From an uncultured Lachnospiraceae bacterium (GTDB lineage Bacteria > Bacillota > Clostridia > Lachnospirales > Lachnospiraceae), in contig CAJUTQ010000044.1 of assembly GCA_910589265.1 (NCBI GenBank), forward strand, positions 1 through 13,915: a stretch of 13,915 bases of DNA. Reading direction: 5' to 3'. Of the stretch, positions 6,146 through 12,456 are shown one piece after another. The notes beneath the pieces were generated by a model. That model worked only from the letters and a program-made list of their open reading frames with translations. It did no database searches and had not been told where the DNA came from. Positions within the stretch are counted from its first letter, which is position 1. Each line of letters begins with the position of its first letter. A program made the translations under genes and the position numbers.

Positions 6146-6375
6146 TTAAACACTTTCTGCCATTCCTAACTGCAGGCTGTTGTCAGTCGTGTACCAGCCA
6201 ATTATTCTGTCTCTGCCATCAATCTGCATTTCAAGCAGTTCGTCACAGCTTTTATCAGTGTATATAATTACTGCGGACAACAATGTGACTCCATCGTTAT
6301 CCAGATAAATTGGATTTTTAGCCCAAGCCATTGATCGGGATATTTTAAAGCCATTTCTTCAAAAGTTAATCTTAT
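6146..6375 (-). pseudogene. Small conserved-looking protein gene broken by frameshift and lost start
   Basis: The 3' part (frame starting at 6331) encodes KNPIYLDNDGVTLLSAVIIY, then TDKSCDELLEMQIDGRDRIIGWYT. Directly upstream in another frame the sequence reads RLTFEEMALKYPDQWLGLK, which fits as the missing N-terminus: 'FEEMAxKYPDxW' is a typical beginning of small proteins I associate with this type. The two parts join if one A is added to the A5 run at 6316-6320 (- strand AAAAA). The N-terminal part has an excellent SD, AAAGGAG (6387-6381), 5 nt before an ATA at 6375 where an ATG is expected. The restored protein would be about 76 aa, of unknown function. Either two lesions have inactivated it, or the deletion is a homopolymer sequencing error. 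Confidence 0.6.
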
Positions 6376-6400
6376 AAAATCTCCTTTGATTGATAAAAAT

Positions 6401-6418
6401 GCCCCTCGGAGGAGGGGC
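6401..6418 (-). terminator. Intrinsic terminator after the Rpn-family gene
   Basis: On the - strand GCCCCTC (6418-6412) pairs perfectly with GAGGGGC (6407-6401) around a 4-nt loop, followed by ATTTTT. It lies 13 nt past the stop codon. Confidence 0.85.
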
Positions 6419-6430
6419 AGTAGAACGTGA

Positions 6431-7402
6431 TTATTTCCAGAACTTATCCATGTATTCCTGAGCGGTGTCTTCTGATAAGGAGAATTTCACCATTAACTGA
6501 TTTTGGGTTTTAGTGTATGGAATATCCATTTCCTGTAGGCTTTCAATTAATGCCTGAATACCCTTAATTTCTCCTTTTAGAACTCCTTCTTTTTCAACCT
6601 CATCAAATAAAGTACACATATTAACATCTCCTTTCATGGATAACGCATTGTAATCAATCTTGAGTTTAGTGGCTCCTGCCACGGTCATGACCACTGTTTT
6701 GTCTACATTATGTTCTAAGGCATATTCTATGAATTTTTCCTTGGCCTCATTCTTTGTGATGCCTTTTTTCAAAACTACTTTCAGCATATCAAAAAATGTG
6801 ATATTTGTCATGTTGTGGAATACCAGATCATTCTTCCTTGCTTCCACAAGAAGCATTTTGTAATCGTTGACAAAGGGCTTCATCTTATCAGGAATGTTTA
6901 GCATCCCGTGAAGGGTAGTAGCCCCGTCCCAAGGATGATCGCCGTAATAGACAACAACGGTGATGACAGGAGTAAATTTGTCTGTCCGTTTCATTCTGGA
7001 AAGGTATTCATCATCTGTCATTTCATCTTTTTTCTGGTATTTCTTGGCATTGCGGTCATACTGCTTTTTGTATGTGCCGTAATCATAACCCATAACCCGC
7101 ATCGGCATGGCATAGTGTATATGCTCCTGTGATTCTATGCCGAGCATGACTAATTCAACCCCGTAAGCGGTAGATCTTTTATGGATCTTTATGTTGTCTC
7201 TGGATGCCTTGATGCTCTCGGCATATTCCCTGTGTTCAAGGATAGAAGATTCCTCCGTGTCGGCATCTTCCAGCTCATCGGGAGAGATCACCTGTTCACC
7301 GTCAAACAGGACTGCGTTAAAGAAATCAGCAAACTGTCCGTTGTCATTCCAGTAATTCTTTAGTACTGTATCAGGCTTTAGACCCTGTGTTTTCTTTGGC
7401 AT
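6431..7402 (-). CDS. Rpn-family recombination-promoting nuclease (PD-(D/E)XK 'transposase'-like)
   Basis: A 323-aa member of the Rpn/YhgA-like group often annotated as PD-(D/E)XK nuclease family transposase. Motifs: VLFDGEQVI at residues 31-39; the core GVELVMLGIESQ at 81-92 with Glu90-x-Gln92, the E-x-Q form of the nuclease motif seen in this family; then YAMPMRVMGYDYGTYKKQ and VVVYYGDHPWDGATTLHGML. Family members are Mg-dependent DNA endonucleases that stimulate recombination, some linked to phage defence. The C-terminal tail (LKGEIKGIQALIESLQ onward) is the usual helical end. Start: the frame extends to 7444, but the ATG at 7402 has AAAGGGG about 8 nt upstream and begins MPKKTQG, as expected. 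The gene has its own promoter and terminator and so is a separate transcription unit inside the - strand cluster. Confidence 0.88.
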   Translation of the reverse strand: MPKKTQGLKPDTVLKNYWNDNGQFADFFNAVLFDGEQVISPDELEDADTEESSILEHREYAESIKASRDNIKIHKRSTAYGVELVMLGIESQEHIHYAMPMRVMGYDYGTYKKQYDRNAKKYQKKDEMTDDEYLSRMKRTDKFTPVITVVVYYGDHPWDGATTLHGMLNIPDKMKPFVNDYKMLLVEARKNDLVFHNMTNITFFDMLKVVLKKGITKNEAKEKFIEYALEHNVDKTVVMTVAGATKLKIDYNALSMKGDVNMCTLFDEVEKEGVLKGEIKGIQALIESLQEMDIPYTKTQNQLMVKFSLSEDTAQEYMDKFWK

Positions 7403-7431
7403 TCTGTAGCCCCTTTCTTCTGTGTAATTGT

Positions 7432-7460
7432 AGTATACTATCAAATCATCATGGTTTCAA
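7432..7460 (-). promoter_or_regulatory. Promoter of the Rpn-family gene
   Basis: On the - strand a TTGAAA -35 box (7460-7455) and a TATACT -10 box (7437-7432) are 17 bp apart. Transcription would start near 7425, about 23 nt before the ATG at 7402. Confidence 0.75.
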
Positions 7461-7474
7461 GCATATCTGTGGGA

Positions 7475-7514
7475 ATACAGGGGGATTCCGTCATATAGAT
7501 CAATCCCCCTGTAT
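7475..7514. terminator. Perfect 13-bp inverted repeat after the 89-aa gene
   Basis: ATACAGGGGGATT (7475-7487) is exactly repeated inverted as AATCCCCCTGTAT (7502-7514), with a 14-nt loop. It begins 2 nt past the stop of the gene ending at 7517. It probably ends or stabilises the mRNA of the upstream cluster, but neither strand has a T tract after it, so it may instead be an RNA-protective hairpin or a protein-binding site. Confidence 0.6.
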
Positions 7515-7516
7515 CA

Positions 7517-7786
7517 TTAAGCTCTATAAAAGAATTCCTCAAAGATATTTTCACATTCCTTAACGGATTTCAGATCGTAGTGACCGTGATTGAGGCTCTG
7601 GTTGAGTTCATTCCAGCCAGTCCAAACGGCATAAGTGCCGTTATCATTTTTTGCTGATACCATAAAGAGATAGCTGTCATCGGGGTGGCTGGATTTTCTC
7701 CTGATCTCCAATACTGTGTATTTGGGAAGATTCTCTTTAAAGTAGAGTTCTACATGTTCCCTTACTTCGTTTAAATTTATGTTCAT
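7517..7786 (-). CDS. Unknown 89-aa protein
   Basis: A small soluble alpha/beta protein. An N-terminal helix (NEVREHVELYFKENL) is followed by strands, including YTVLEIRRKSS, DDSYLFMVSAKN and YAVWTGWNE, and a C-terminal helix (SVKECENIFEEFFY). I do not recognise the family. A strong SD, AGGAGGG, lies 8 nt upstream of the ATG. It is the last gene of the run RadC, J-domain protein, 142-aa protein, 89-aa protein, 19 nt after its neighbour, so it is almost certainly co-transcribed. Confidence 0.75.
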   Translation of the reverse strand: MNINLNEVREHVELYFKENLPKYTVLEIRRKSSHPDDSYLFMVSAKNDNGTYAVWTGWNELNQSLNHGHYDLKSVKECENIFEEFFYRA

Positions 7787-7805
7787 AAAATTTGCCCTCC
7801 TGTTT

Positions 7806-8234
7806 TCAGATTAATGGCAGTTTATAAAAGGAATCCCCCATGACTTTGAGAAGTGTCTGGCTTTCCCTCTTATTGCAGGTAATCATAAAGTGGTAGAACA
7901 CAAGCCCTGAAAATGTCTGTTGCAAAGTCCTGTGGTCCGTTGCCATTATTTTTGCGACTTCTTCCATCTTAGGGTTGCCTGTCATTGCTATCTTTTTCGC
8001 AATAAAAGGGATTTCGGCAAGCCGTCTGCCTGTCTGTGCGGATCTCTCATTCCGCAGGTCAGTCCTGTAGGCGGGGTCTGATAAGATCCTAATCCAGCAA
8101 AGGTCCAAATCTTTCATAAGGCGTGAACTTCTCAGCTCTTCCGCAGTTGCTTTATGGTTGAAGCAGAAGTTGTTTACCTCGTGGGAAAAGTAGGATGCGA
8201 TCTCCTTTGAACTTGCGTTTTTTAAATCGATCAT
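7806..8234 (-). CDS. Unknown 142-aa helical protein
   Basis: A mainly helical soluble protein with no motif I can assign. KMEEVAKIMATDHRTLQQTF (about residues 89-108) resembles a short helix-turn-helix, so nucleic-acid binding is possible but unproven. SD AAAGGAG sits 6 nt before the ATG, and the gap to the preceding J-domain gene is only 16 nt, indicating one operon. Its consistent placement beside RadC and J-domain genes suggests an accessory role in element DNA maintenance or transfer (inference). Confidence 0.75.
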   Translation of the reverse strand: MIDLKNASSKEIASYFSHEVNNFCFNHKATAEELRSSRLMKDLDLCWIRILSDPAYRTDLRNERSAQTGRRLAEIPFIAKKIAMTGNPKMEEVAKIMATDHRTLQQTFSGLVFYHFMITCNKRESQTLLKVMGDSFYKLPLI

Positions 8235-8250
8235 ATGAGTCTCCTTTCTT

Positions 8251-8766
8251 TTATGTTCTGGTCAGTTTTTCTGTTTCCGTTTCCTGTTTTTTCTGAAACT
8301 TGATTTCCACGGAGCCGTACTTTGCCCGTATATAAGACATAGAAGCAGGCTTGGAGCTGAACTTGTGGAAGTCATCGAAATGCTTGTACCACATCTGTTT
8401 CTGGCTTGCCCAGCGGAACCCAAGTGCCTTCAGCTCCTTTCTGTATGGGTAACAGTCTGACACCCATATCCAGACGCCGATCACCTCAACGGTAATATCC
8501 TTAAATCTGGAAAGCTGCATGATCGCCTCCCTGATTTGGGCGTCTTTTTGCCAGTCATACTGTTGTTTCTGCTTGTCCGTGGCTTTGCTGTATGTATCCT
8601 CATGCTCATAGTCGTATTTTAGTTTCTTGAACAGGCGGTCATATTCGGCGTTGATTTCTTTGATCACATCCTCGTTACCGCCGTTGTCAGGATGGTGCTT
8701 TACGACAAGCCGCCGATATTCTTTGCGCAGTTCCTTTAATGTTGTGATTCCATTAAACCATTTCAT
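8251..8766 (-). CDS. J-domain (DnaJ-like) protein of the phage/ICE type
   Basis: A 171-aa protein. Residues 8-50 are a J domain lacking a full first helix: TLKELRKEYRRLVVKHHPDN with the HPD tripeptide at 25-27, then the NEDVIKEINAEYDRLF helix. J domains stimulate the Hsp70 (DnaK) ATPase. Residues 85-165 (VIGVWIWVSDCYPYRKELKA, then LGFRWASQKQMWYKHF and IRAKYGSVEI) form a second domain common in phage and ICE J proteins, replacing the zinc and substrate-binding regions of true DnaJ. It probably recruits host DnaK to an element-specific complex (inference). Start: a GTG at 8784 overlaps the RadC stop, but the ATG at 8766 has AGGGAG 8 nt upstream and gives the usual MKWFNG beginning. Confidence 0.88.
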   Translation of the reverse strand: MKWFNGITTLKELRKEYRRLVVKHHPDNGGNEDVIKEINAEYDRLFKKLKYDYEHEDTYSKATDKQKQQYDWQKDAQIREAIMQLSRFKDITVEVIGVWIWVSDCYPYRKELKALGFRWASQKQMWYKHFDDFHKFSSKPASMSYIRAKYGSVEIKFQKKQETETEKLTRT

Positions 8767-8780
8767 GCCATGTTCTCCCT

Positions 8781-9245
8781 TCACAAAAGTTTTGCTTCTC
8801 TGAAACTCAGATAAGAATTATGACCAATGATGATATGGTCAGCCAGACAGATATTCAGCAGTTCCCCGCAGTCCTTCAGCCGTTTTGTCAGTTCCATGTC
8901 ACATTCGCTGGGAACAGGGTTTCCAGATGGGTGATTGTGGCAAAGGATGATCTGGACGGCACCGATAAGTGCTGCCCGTAAAAAGACTTCCCGTGGGCTG
9001 ACAAGGCTTGTGCATATGGTTCCTTTGGATAGAAAAAACATCCCTAAAACTTTGCACGAATTGTTAAGTGCGATCAGATAGACATGTTCTTCTGCCAGTT
9101 CATCCATATGCAGAAGTTTCTTGAGCATAAGGGAGATTTCTTTTGGGCTGTCCATCTTCTGGCATTCGTAATTGATGCCTTTTTCTTTCACTAAAACAGT
9201 CCTGTCATGGTCTGTGATCCTTGCATCATAAAAGTCGATCCGCAT
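8781..9245 (-). CDS. radC: Short RadC-family JAB/MPN+ protein
   Basis: A 154-aa protein consisting of only the C-terminal JAB/MPN+ domain of RadC, without the helix-hairpin-helix N-terminus of chromosomal RadC. Motifs are complete: SKGTICTSLVSPREVFLRAA (73-92), the metal-binding HNHPSG (103-108), then PSECD with Asp116, and DHIIIGHNSYLSFREA at the end. The JAB metalloprotease-like site is thus preserved; the reaction of RadC proteins remains unsettled, and element-borne copies are linked to replication or transfer. Start: an ATG at 9257 is possible, but the ATG at 9245 has GGAGG 6 nt upstream. It is the first gene after the terminator that closes the DUF262 gene and overlaps the potential GTG start of the J-domain gene by 4 nt. 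Confidence 0.9.
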   Translation of the reverse strand: MRIDFYDARITDHDRTVLVKEKGINYECQKMDSPKEISLMLKKLLHMDELAEEHVYLIALNNSCKVLGMFFLSKGTICTSLVSPREVFLRAALIGAVQIILCHNHPSGNPVPSECDMELTKRLKDCGELLNICLADHIIIGHNSYLSFREAKLL

Positions 9246-9262
9246 GGTGTCCTCCATTCTGT

Positions 9263-9295
9263 AAAAAAGGGATGCACATATGGAAGCTGCATCCC
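9263..9295 (-). terminator. Strong intrinsic terminator between DUF262 and RadC genes
   Basis: On the - strand GGGATGCA (9295-9288) pairs perfectly with TGCATCCC (9276-9269), followed by TTTTTT (9268-9263). It lies only 11 nt past the DUF262 stop and just upstream of the RadC SD. RadC and following genes therefore depend on read-through or on a promoter I could not identify. Confidence 0.85.
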
Positions 9296-9305
9296 TGAAA
9301 CAAAA

Positions 9306-10751
9306 TTATTCTGTGTCCTGTGTAAGCTCTTCGGGAGGCTCTTCTACTTCTGACGTTTCGCTATATTCTGTCTGGTCAGAGGCAGTATAGGAAGCAGTAT
9401 CCTCGGCAACAGAAGCGTAGCCAGAATTTTTGTTGTTGTCAGCATTTTCTTTAACGACTGCATTTTCTGCTTCATCTGCCGTAGGATCACTTTCCACCAG
9501 ATCAGCATCCGTTGAGGGGTTGCTGTCATCTGACGGGGCAGGCTCCTCAAGGGAAGAATCCCCTTCTGCTGAAGTAGATTTGTTAGTAGAAACAGCTTTT
9601 TCTGTTACCGCAGATTCGTCAGCAGAAACACCTTCTTCTGCCAGAGCAGATTCATCAGCAGGAGCATCTTCATTTGATAAGGATGGCTCCTGTTCTGCCT
9701 TGTCTGCTTCTGCCAGTTCAAAATAACCGACAAGGGAGGTTCCCATGATCTCAATTCTCTTTAAGGTCTTCTCCTTCTTGATGCTGCCAGAAGAGCAGTA
9801 CTGCTTGTACTCTTCGTAGCACTCTGCAAAGAAATAGGAAAACCATTGTCTGAAATACATGGGTCCTACGCGGTAGAGGTTCTTGACGGGATCATAACTA
9901 TCTCCCATAGCAGTGTCAGCGGCGAGCATAGCGATGGGGATATTGATCTTCTTGAGCATTTTGTCCTTTTCAGGGAAAACTTTCTCAAGATAGTCGATGA
10001 TGTCATAGAGCCTGTTTTTCTGTTCCTCCGAGTAATTGTTTTTGATGGAGGCAGCATACATCATGATCTCATCCGCAGAGATGGAAGAGAACTCATACCC
10101 TTCATACCTGTTGTCGAGAAGCATCATAGCCTGCAGTAAGGTACACATGTCATCAGATTTCCTTCTCTGCAGAGCGGAGAACTGGCAGATCTCCGAAAAG
10201 AACCTGTCAGACAGGATCGACTTGATGAACTTTGCGTTTTCAACACCGCATAAAGGCATGGCTTTCTGCGGTTTGGAAAGGGGCGTACTGTTGTTGAGGC
10301 GGAAAAAGATTTCCTCTATCAGATCGTCATCCGCATCCTCAAAACCATAGATGGTAAATTTGAAGCGGAGAAGCTCCTGCTGGCATTCAGTGTCGAGGTC
10401 TGTAAAGTATTTACCGCCTAATTCATAAACAGTATCATCAATGGTGACGGAAGGCGTCTCTGTATCAAGTGGATACCTGCCGTCAATAAAATCGAAGATG
10501 GTGGTCAGCCGCTGCTTCCCGTCAAGGATCGAATAGGAATAATCCTTTTCGGAAATGGCTTCTTTCAGGCAGTAGACAGGCGGGACAGGATAGTTGGCGA
10601 GTATACTGTGGATCAGCAAACTACGTTTTAATCTATCATCCAGCCACTGTAAATTTTGACGTTGAATAGGATGATCCATCTGAAGCGTATGCTTCCCGTC
10701 ATACATGCTCTTTAAATTCTTTACTGTCCAGTTCAGTGTTGTTCTGATCAT
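9306..10751 (-). CDS. DUF262-domain protein with long acidic C-terminal tail
   Basis: A 481-aa protein. Residues 1-340 are a DUF262 domain (ParB/sulfiredoxin-like fold): HPIQRQNLQW near 27-36, RSLLIHSILANYPVPPVY at 43-60, the signature SILDGKQRLTTIFDF at 74-88, and EEIFFRLNNSTPLSK around 146-160. DUF262 domains bind and in studied cases (GmrSD, BrxU) hydrolyse NTP, and are common in phage-defence proteins that target modified DNA. Here the usual C-terminal DUF1524/HNH nuclease is absent; from about residue 345 it is replaced by some 130 residues rich in Asp, Glu, Ser, Ala and Thr with irregular 'ADESA.AEE.VS' repeats. SD AAAGGAG lies 7 nt before the ATG. It sits downstream of SSB and ends at a strong terminator. 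Confidence 0.85.
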   Translation of the reverse strand: MIRTTLNWTVKNLKSMYDGKHTLQMDHPIQRQNLQWLDDRLKRSLLIHSILANYPVPPVYCLKEAISEKDYSYSILDGKQRLTTIFDFIDGRYPLDTETPSVTIDDTVYELGGKYFTDLDTECQQELLRFKFTIYGFEDADDDLIEEIFFRLNNSTPLSKPQKAMPLCGVENAKFIKSILSDRFFSEICQFSALQRRKSDDMCTLLQAMMLLDNRYEGYEFSSISADEIMMYAASIKNNYSEEQKNRLYDIIDYLEKVFPEKDKMLKKINIPIAMLAADTAMGDSYDPVKNLYRVGPMYFRQWFSYFFAECYEEYKQYCSSGSIKKEKTLKRIEIMGTSLVGYFELAEADKAEQEPSLSNEDAPADESALAEEGVSADESAVTEKAVSTNKSTSAEGDSSLEEPAPSDDSNPSTDADLVESDPTADEAENAVVKENADNNKNSGYASVAEDTASYTASDQTEYSETSEVEEPPEELTQDTE

Positions 10752-10818
10752 AGTGGTTTCTCCTTTGCAAAATGAAATTTTATGTTTGTAAAATTTACCT
10801 GTCCATCAGGACCGCAGA

Positions 10819-10995
10819 TCAGACCACGGGAATGCCACATTCGAGGGCAGATTCGTGGATTATATCCATGCAGTCCTGTATGACAGATGCAGAGTCAGCA
10901 TATAAAAGCCTGAGGGTGACACTTCCAGATTCTTCCTGAAAAGCAGACAGGTAGGAAAGACGTTTATCCTCCAGTCTGTTTATGGCATTTTTCAG
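10819..10995 (-). CDS. Small 58-aa frame lacking a normal start codon
   Basis: Between SSB and DUF262 an open - strand frame reads LKNAINRLEDKRLSYLSAF, then QEESGSVTLRLLYADSASVI and ends HESALECGIPVV. Its amphipathic helical and strand pattern and unbroken frame look coding. It has no ATG, GTG or TTG; the first usable codon is CTG at 10995, and the frame stays open into the end of the SSB gene. An ATG at 11020 in another frame (ATG CTG TAA) would join it as MLKLDSALLKN if one T were removed, so the start may have been lost by a one-base insertion. Function unknown. Confidence 0.45.
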   Translation of the reverse strand: MKNAINRLEDKRLSYLSAFQEESGSVTLRLLYADSASVIQDCMDIIHESALECGIPVV

Positions 10996-11006
10996 AAGAG
11001 CAGAAT

Positions 11007-11441
11007 CTAGTTTACAGCATTTGACGGTGGCTCCGTTCGCGCAGGCTCCGTTTCTGCCGTGGGTTCCGCAGCAGATGCTTCCTGCGGCTGTGAATCCTGT
11101 ATCTTGGCCGCCCTTGCTTCAAGAAATTCCAGTGAATCAATCACAATCTCATTGGAATAGACCTTCTGGCCGTCCTTCTCATAATTATTGTTTTTCAGCC
11201 TTCCGCTTAAAAGAAGTTTTGTGCCTTTATTGCAGTGTTTCTCCACGACCTCAGCGAGCTTACCCCAACAGGTGCATCTGAAAAAATCTGTGGGGTAGTT
11301 ACCTTCGCCATCCTTCCGCATGGACATGTCGGGGACGGCGAAATTGAATAACGCCCTTGCAACAGGCTCCGTGCCTGCACTGTAAGTTACCTTCGGCTCC
11401 TCTGTGAGTCTTCCTGTCAGTGTGATCTTGTTCATGTTCAT
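11007..11441 (-). CDS. ssb: Single-stranded DNA-binding protein (element-borne SSB)
   Basis: A 144-aa SSB. The OB fold is clear: MNKITLTGRLTEEPKVTYSA at residues 3-22, ALFNFAVPD, DFFRCTCWGKLAEVVEKH and GTKLLLSGRLKNNNY, then SNEIVIDSLEFLE at about 97-109. It would coat single-stranded DNA during replication or conjugative transfer. The tail after residue 115 is Ala, Pro and Glu rich and ends PPSNAVN; the acidic DDDIPF-type tip that recruits partner proteins in housekeeping SSBs is missing. Start: the frame opens at 11507, but the ATG at 11441 begins the conserved MNMNK and has AAAAGG about 9 nt upstream. It lies 72 bp downstream of the DUF5688 gene in the same operon. Confidence 0.92.
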   Translation of the reverse strand: MNMNKITLTGRLTEEPKVTYSAGTEPVARALFNFAVPDMSMRKDGEGNYPTDFFRCTCWGKLAEVVEKHCNKGTKLLLSGRLKNNNYEKDGQKVYSNEIVIDSLEFLEARAAKIQDSQPQEASAAEPTAETEPARTEPPSNAVN

Positions 11442-11513
11442 ACCCGCATACCTTTTGATATGCTTATCCTTTCTGATTTTTAAAATAATGAATGGGATCT
11501 TTTGCATAAGGGG

Positions 11514-12392
11514 TCATAAAACAAATCCCCTGCCTTTCTGGTAGAAGTAAGCCTTAGTGCCCAGAATTTCATCTTCTTCTAAAGCCGAAGCATTTACATC
11601 CTGATTATGCTTGGTAAGGATGTCAATGTCGGAATTATCAGGCGATGACTTGATCAGCACTTCATGTACAGAAGAAAAGATGACATAGAAACTGCCGTGC
11701 TTTTCGGCAAAATCTTCCAGTACATCATCATGCAGTACAGCCGCCGCGCCATAGGTTCTTTTTTGATTGCTCATAAACCACAAACCGCAGTCAGAAGAAT
11801 GTTCCGCTGGGTAAGCAGGAAACGTTTCCCTGATGAGCTGTCCTAATGGCATAAGCACTACGTTCTGCATTGCCAGTGTATTCCTGATTGCAAGGGATAA
11901 GACAGTCTTACTGTCAGTCTGCCAGATGTTTAAATGGCTGTTATGTACCATAAAACTTGCATCGCAGTCCTCCGATGTCTCAACGGTGCAGCGGACTATG
12001 ATGGCAAGATCATCAAGGAACATGGTGTGCGGCACATTCTGCAACAGATTTTTATTGAGATGCCTGTTGATCAGTTGGACAAACAGCCTGCTTCTGACAT
12101 AATCAAAATCATGCAGGGATGCTATGTTAAAATCCACTGTTTCAGATCTGGCAGAATCGTATGCCTGTAAGAGCCTGTCCACGACCTGCTCAACAGGCGT
12201 GCCGTTATCTAAAGCCTCATAAGAGGACTCTAAATATATGGTGGGGCTGATGATCTCGCCCTCACCCATGATCAGCAGGCCTTCCAGTTCCCTGTTGGGT
12301 TTAAAGACCTTCTGGATGGTAATGTGGAAGCCGTCTCCTAATCTCTTAGAAAGTGCTTCCAGAATCTGGTGTTTCATTGCTTCTCTGTTCAT
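11514..12392 (-). CDS. DUF5688 family protein
   Basis: A 292-aa soluble protein with the DUF5688 layout: MNREAMKHQILEALSKRLGD, then FHITIQKVFKPNRELEGLLI, then a PTIYLESSYEALDNGTPVEQ block and VVDRLLQAYDSA at residues 70-82. The middle has VRSRLFVQLINRHLNKNLLQ and VPHTMFLDDLAIIVRC, and the end NQKRTYGAAAVLHDDVLEDF, then FYVIFSSVHEVLI. Its function is unknown; it is frequent in ICE-like regions of Clostridia. Start: the frame extends to 12461 through the terminator hairpin, but the ATG at 12392 has AAAGGAG (12404-12398) 5 nt upstream and is clearly the real start. It is the first gene of the - strand cluster and follows a structured leader with a terminator, suggesting attenuation. Confidence 0.82.
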   Translation of the reverse strand: MNREAMKHQILEALSKRLGDGFHITIQKVFKPNRELEGLLIMGEGEIISPTIYLESSYEALDNGTPVEQVVDRLLQAYDSARSETVDFNIASLHDFDYVRSRLFVQLINRHLNKNLLQNVPHTMFLDDLAIIVRCTVETSEDCDASFMVHNSHLNIWQTDSKTVLSLAIRNTLAMQNVVLMPLGQLIRETFPAYPAEHSSDCGLWFMSNQKRTYGAAAVLHDDVLEDFAEKHGSFYVIFSSVHEVLIKSSPDNSDIDILTKHNQDVNASALEEDEILGTKAYFYQKGRGFVL

Positions 12393-12420
12393 GTGTTCTC
12401 CTTTCGGGATAAATGTGGAC

Positions 12421-12452
12421 AAAAAAGCAGACACCTCACATTTGATGTCTGC
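12421..12452 (-). terminator. Terminator/attenuator in the DUF5688 leader
   Basis: On the - strand GCAGACA (12452-12446) pairs perfectly with TGTCTGC (12433-12427), then TTTTTT (12426-12421). It lies between any upstream promoter and the DUF5688 SD only 17 nt later, so it would prematurely end the leader transcript unless relieved. Confidence 0.75.
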
Positions 12453-12456
12453 CAGT

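Noticed and set aside
6431..7402. Insertion sequence based on the 'transposase' label of this family
   Set aside because: Rpn-type proteins are nucleases; I see no terminal inverted repeats or target duplications framing the gene, so no mobile element is called.
9430..9726. 98-codon + strand frame opposite the DUF262 acidic tail
   Set aside because: It is the antisense shadow of the repetitive Asp/Glu/Ser/Ala codons, giving a Ser/Ala-rich frame with no SD.
9306..10751. GmrSD-type type IV restriction enzyme
   Set aside because: The DUF262 half is present, but the DUF1524/HNH nuclease half is replaced by an acidic tail and no separate HNH gene is adjacent.
11442..11507. Longer N-terminus for SSB
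   Set aside because: SSB proteins begin with M(N)xxxLxGRL; the ATG at 11441 has an SD and gives exactly that start.
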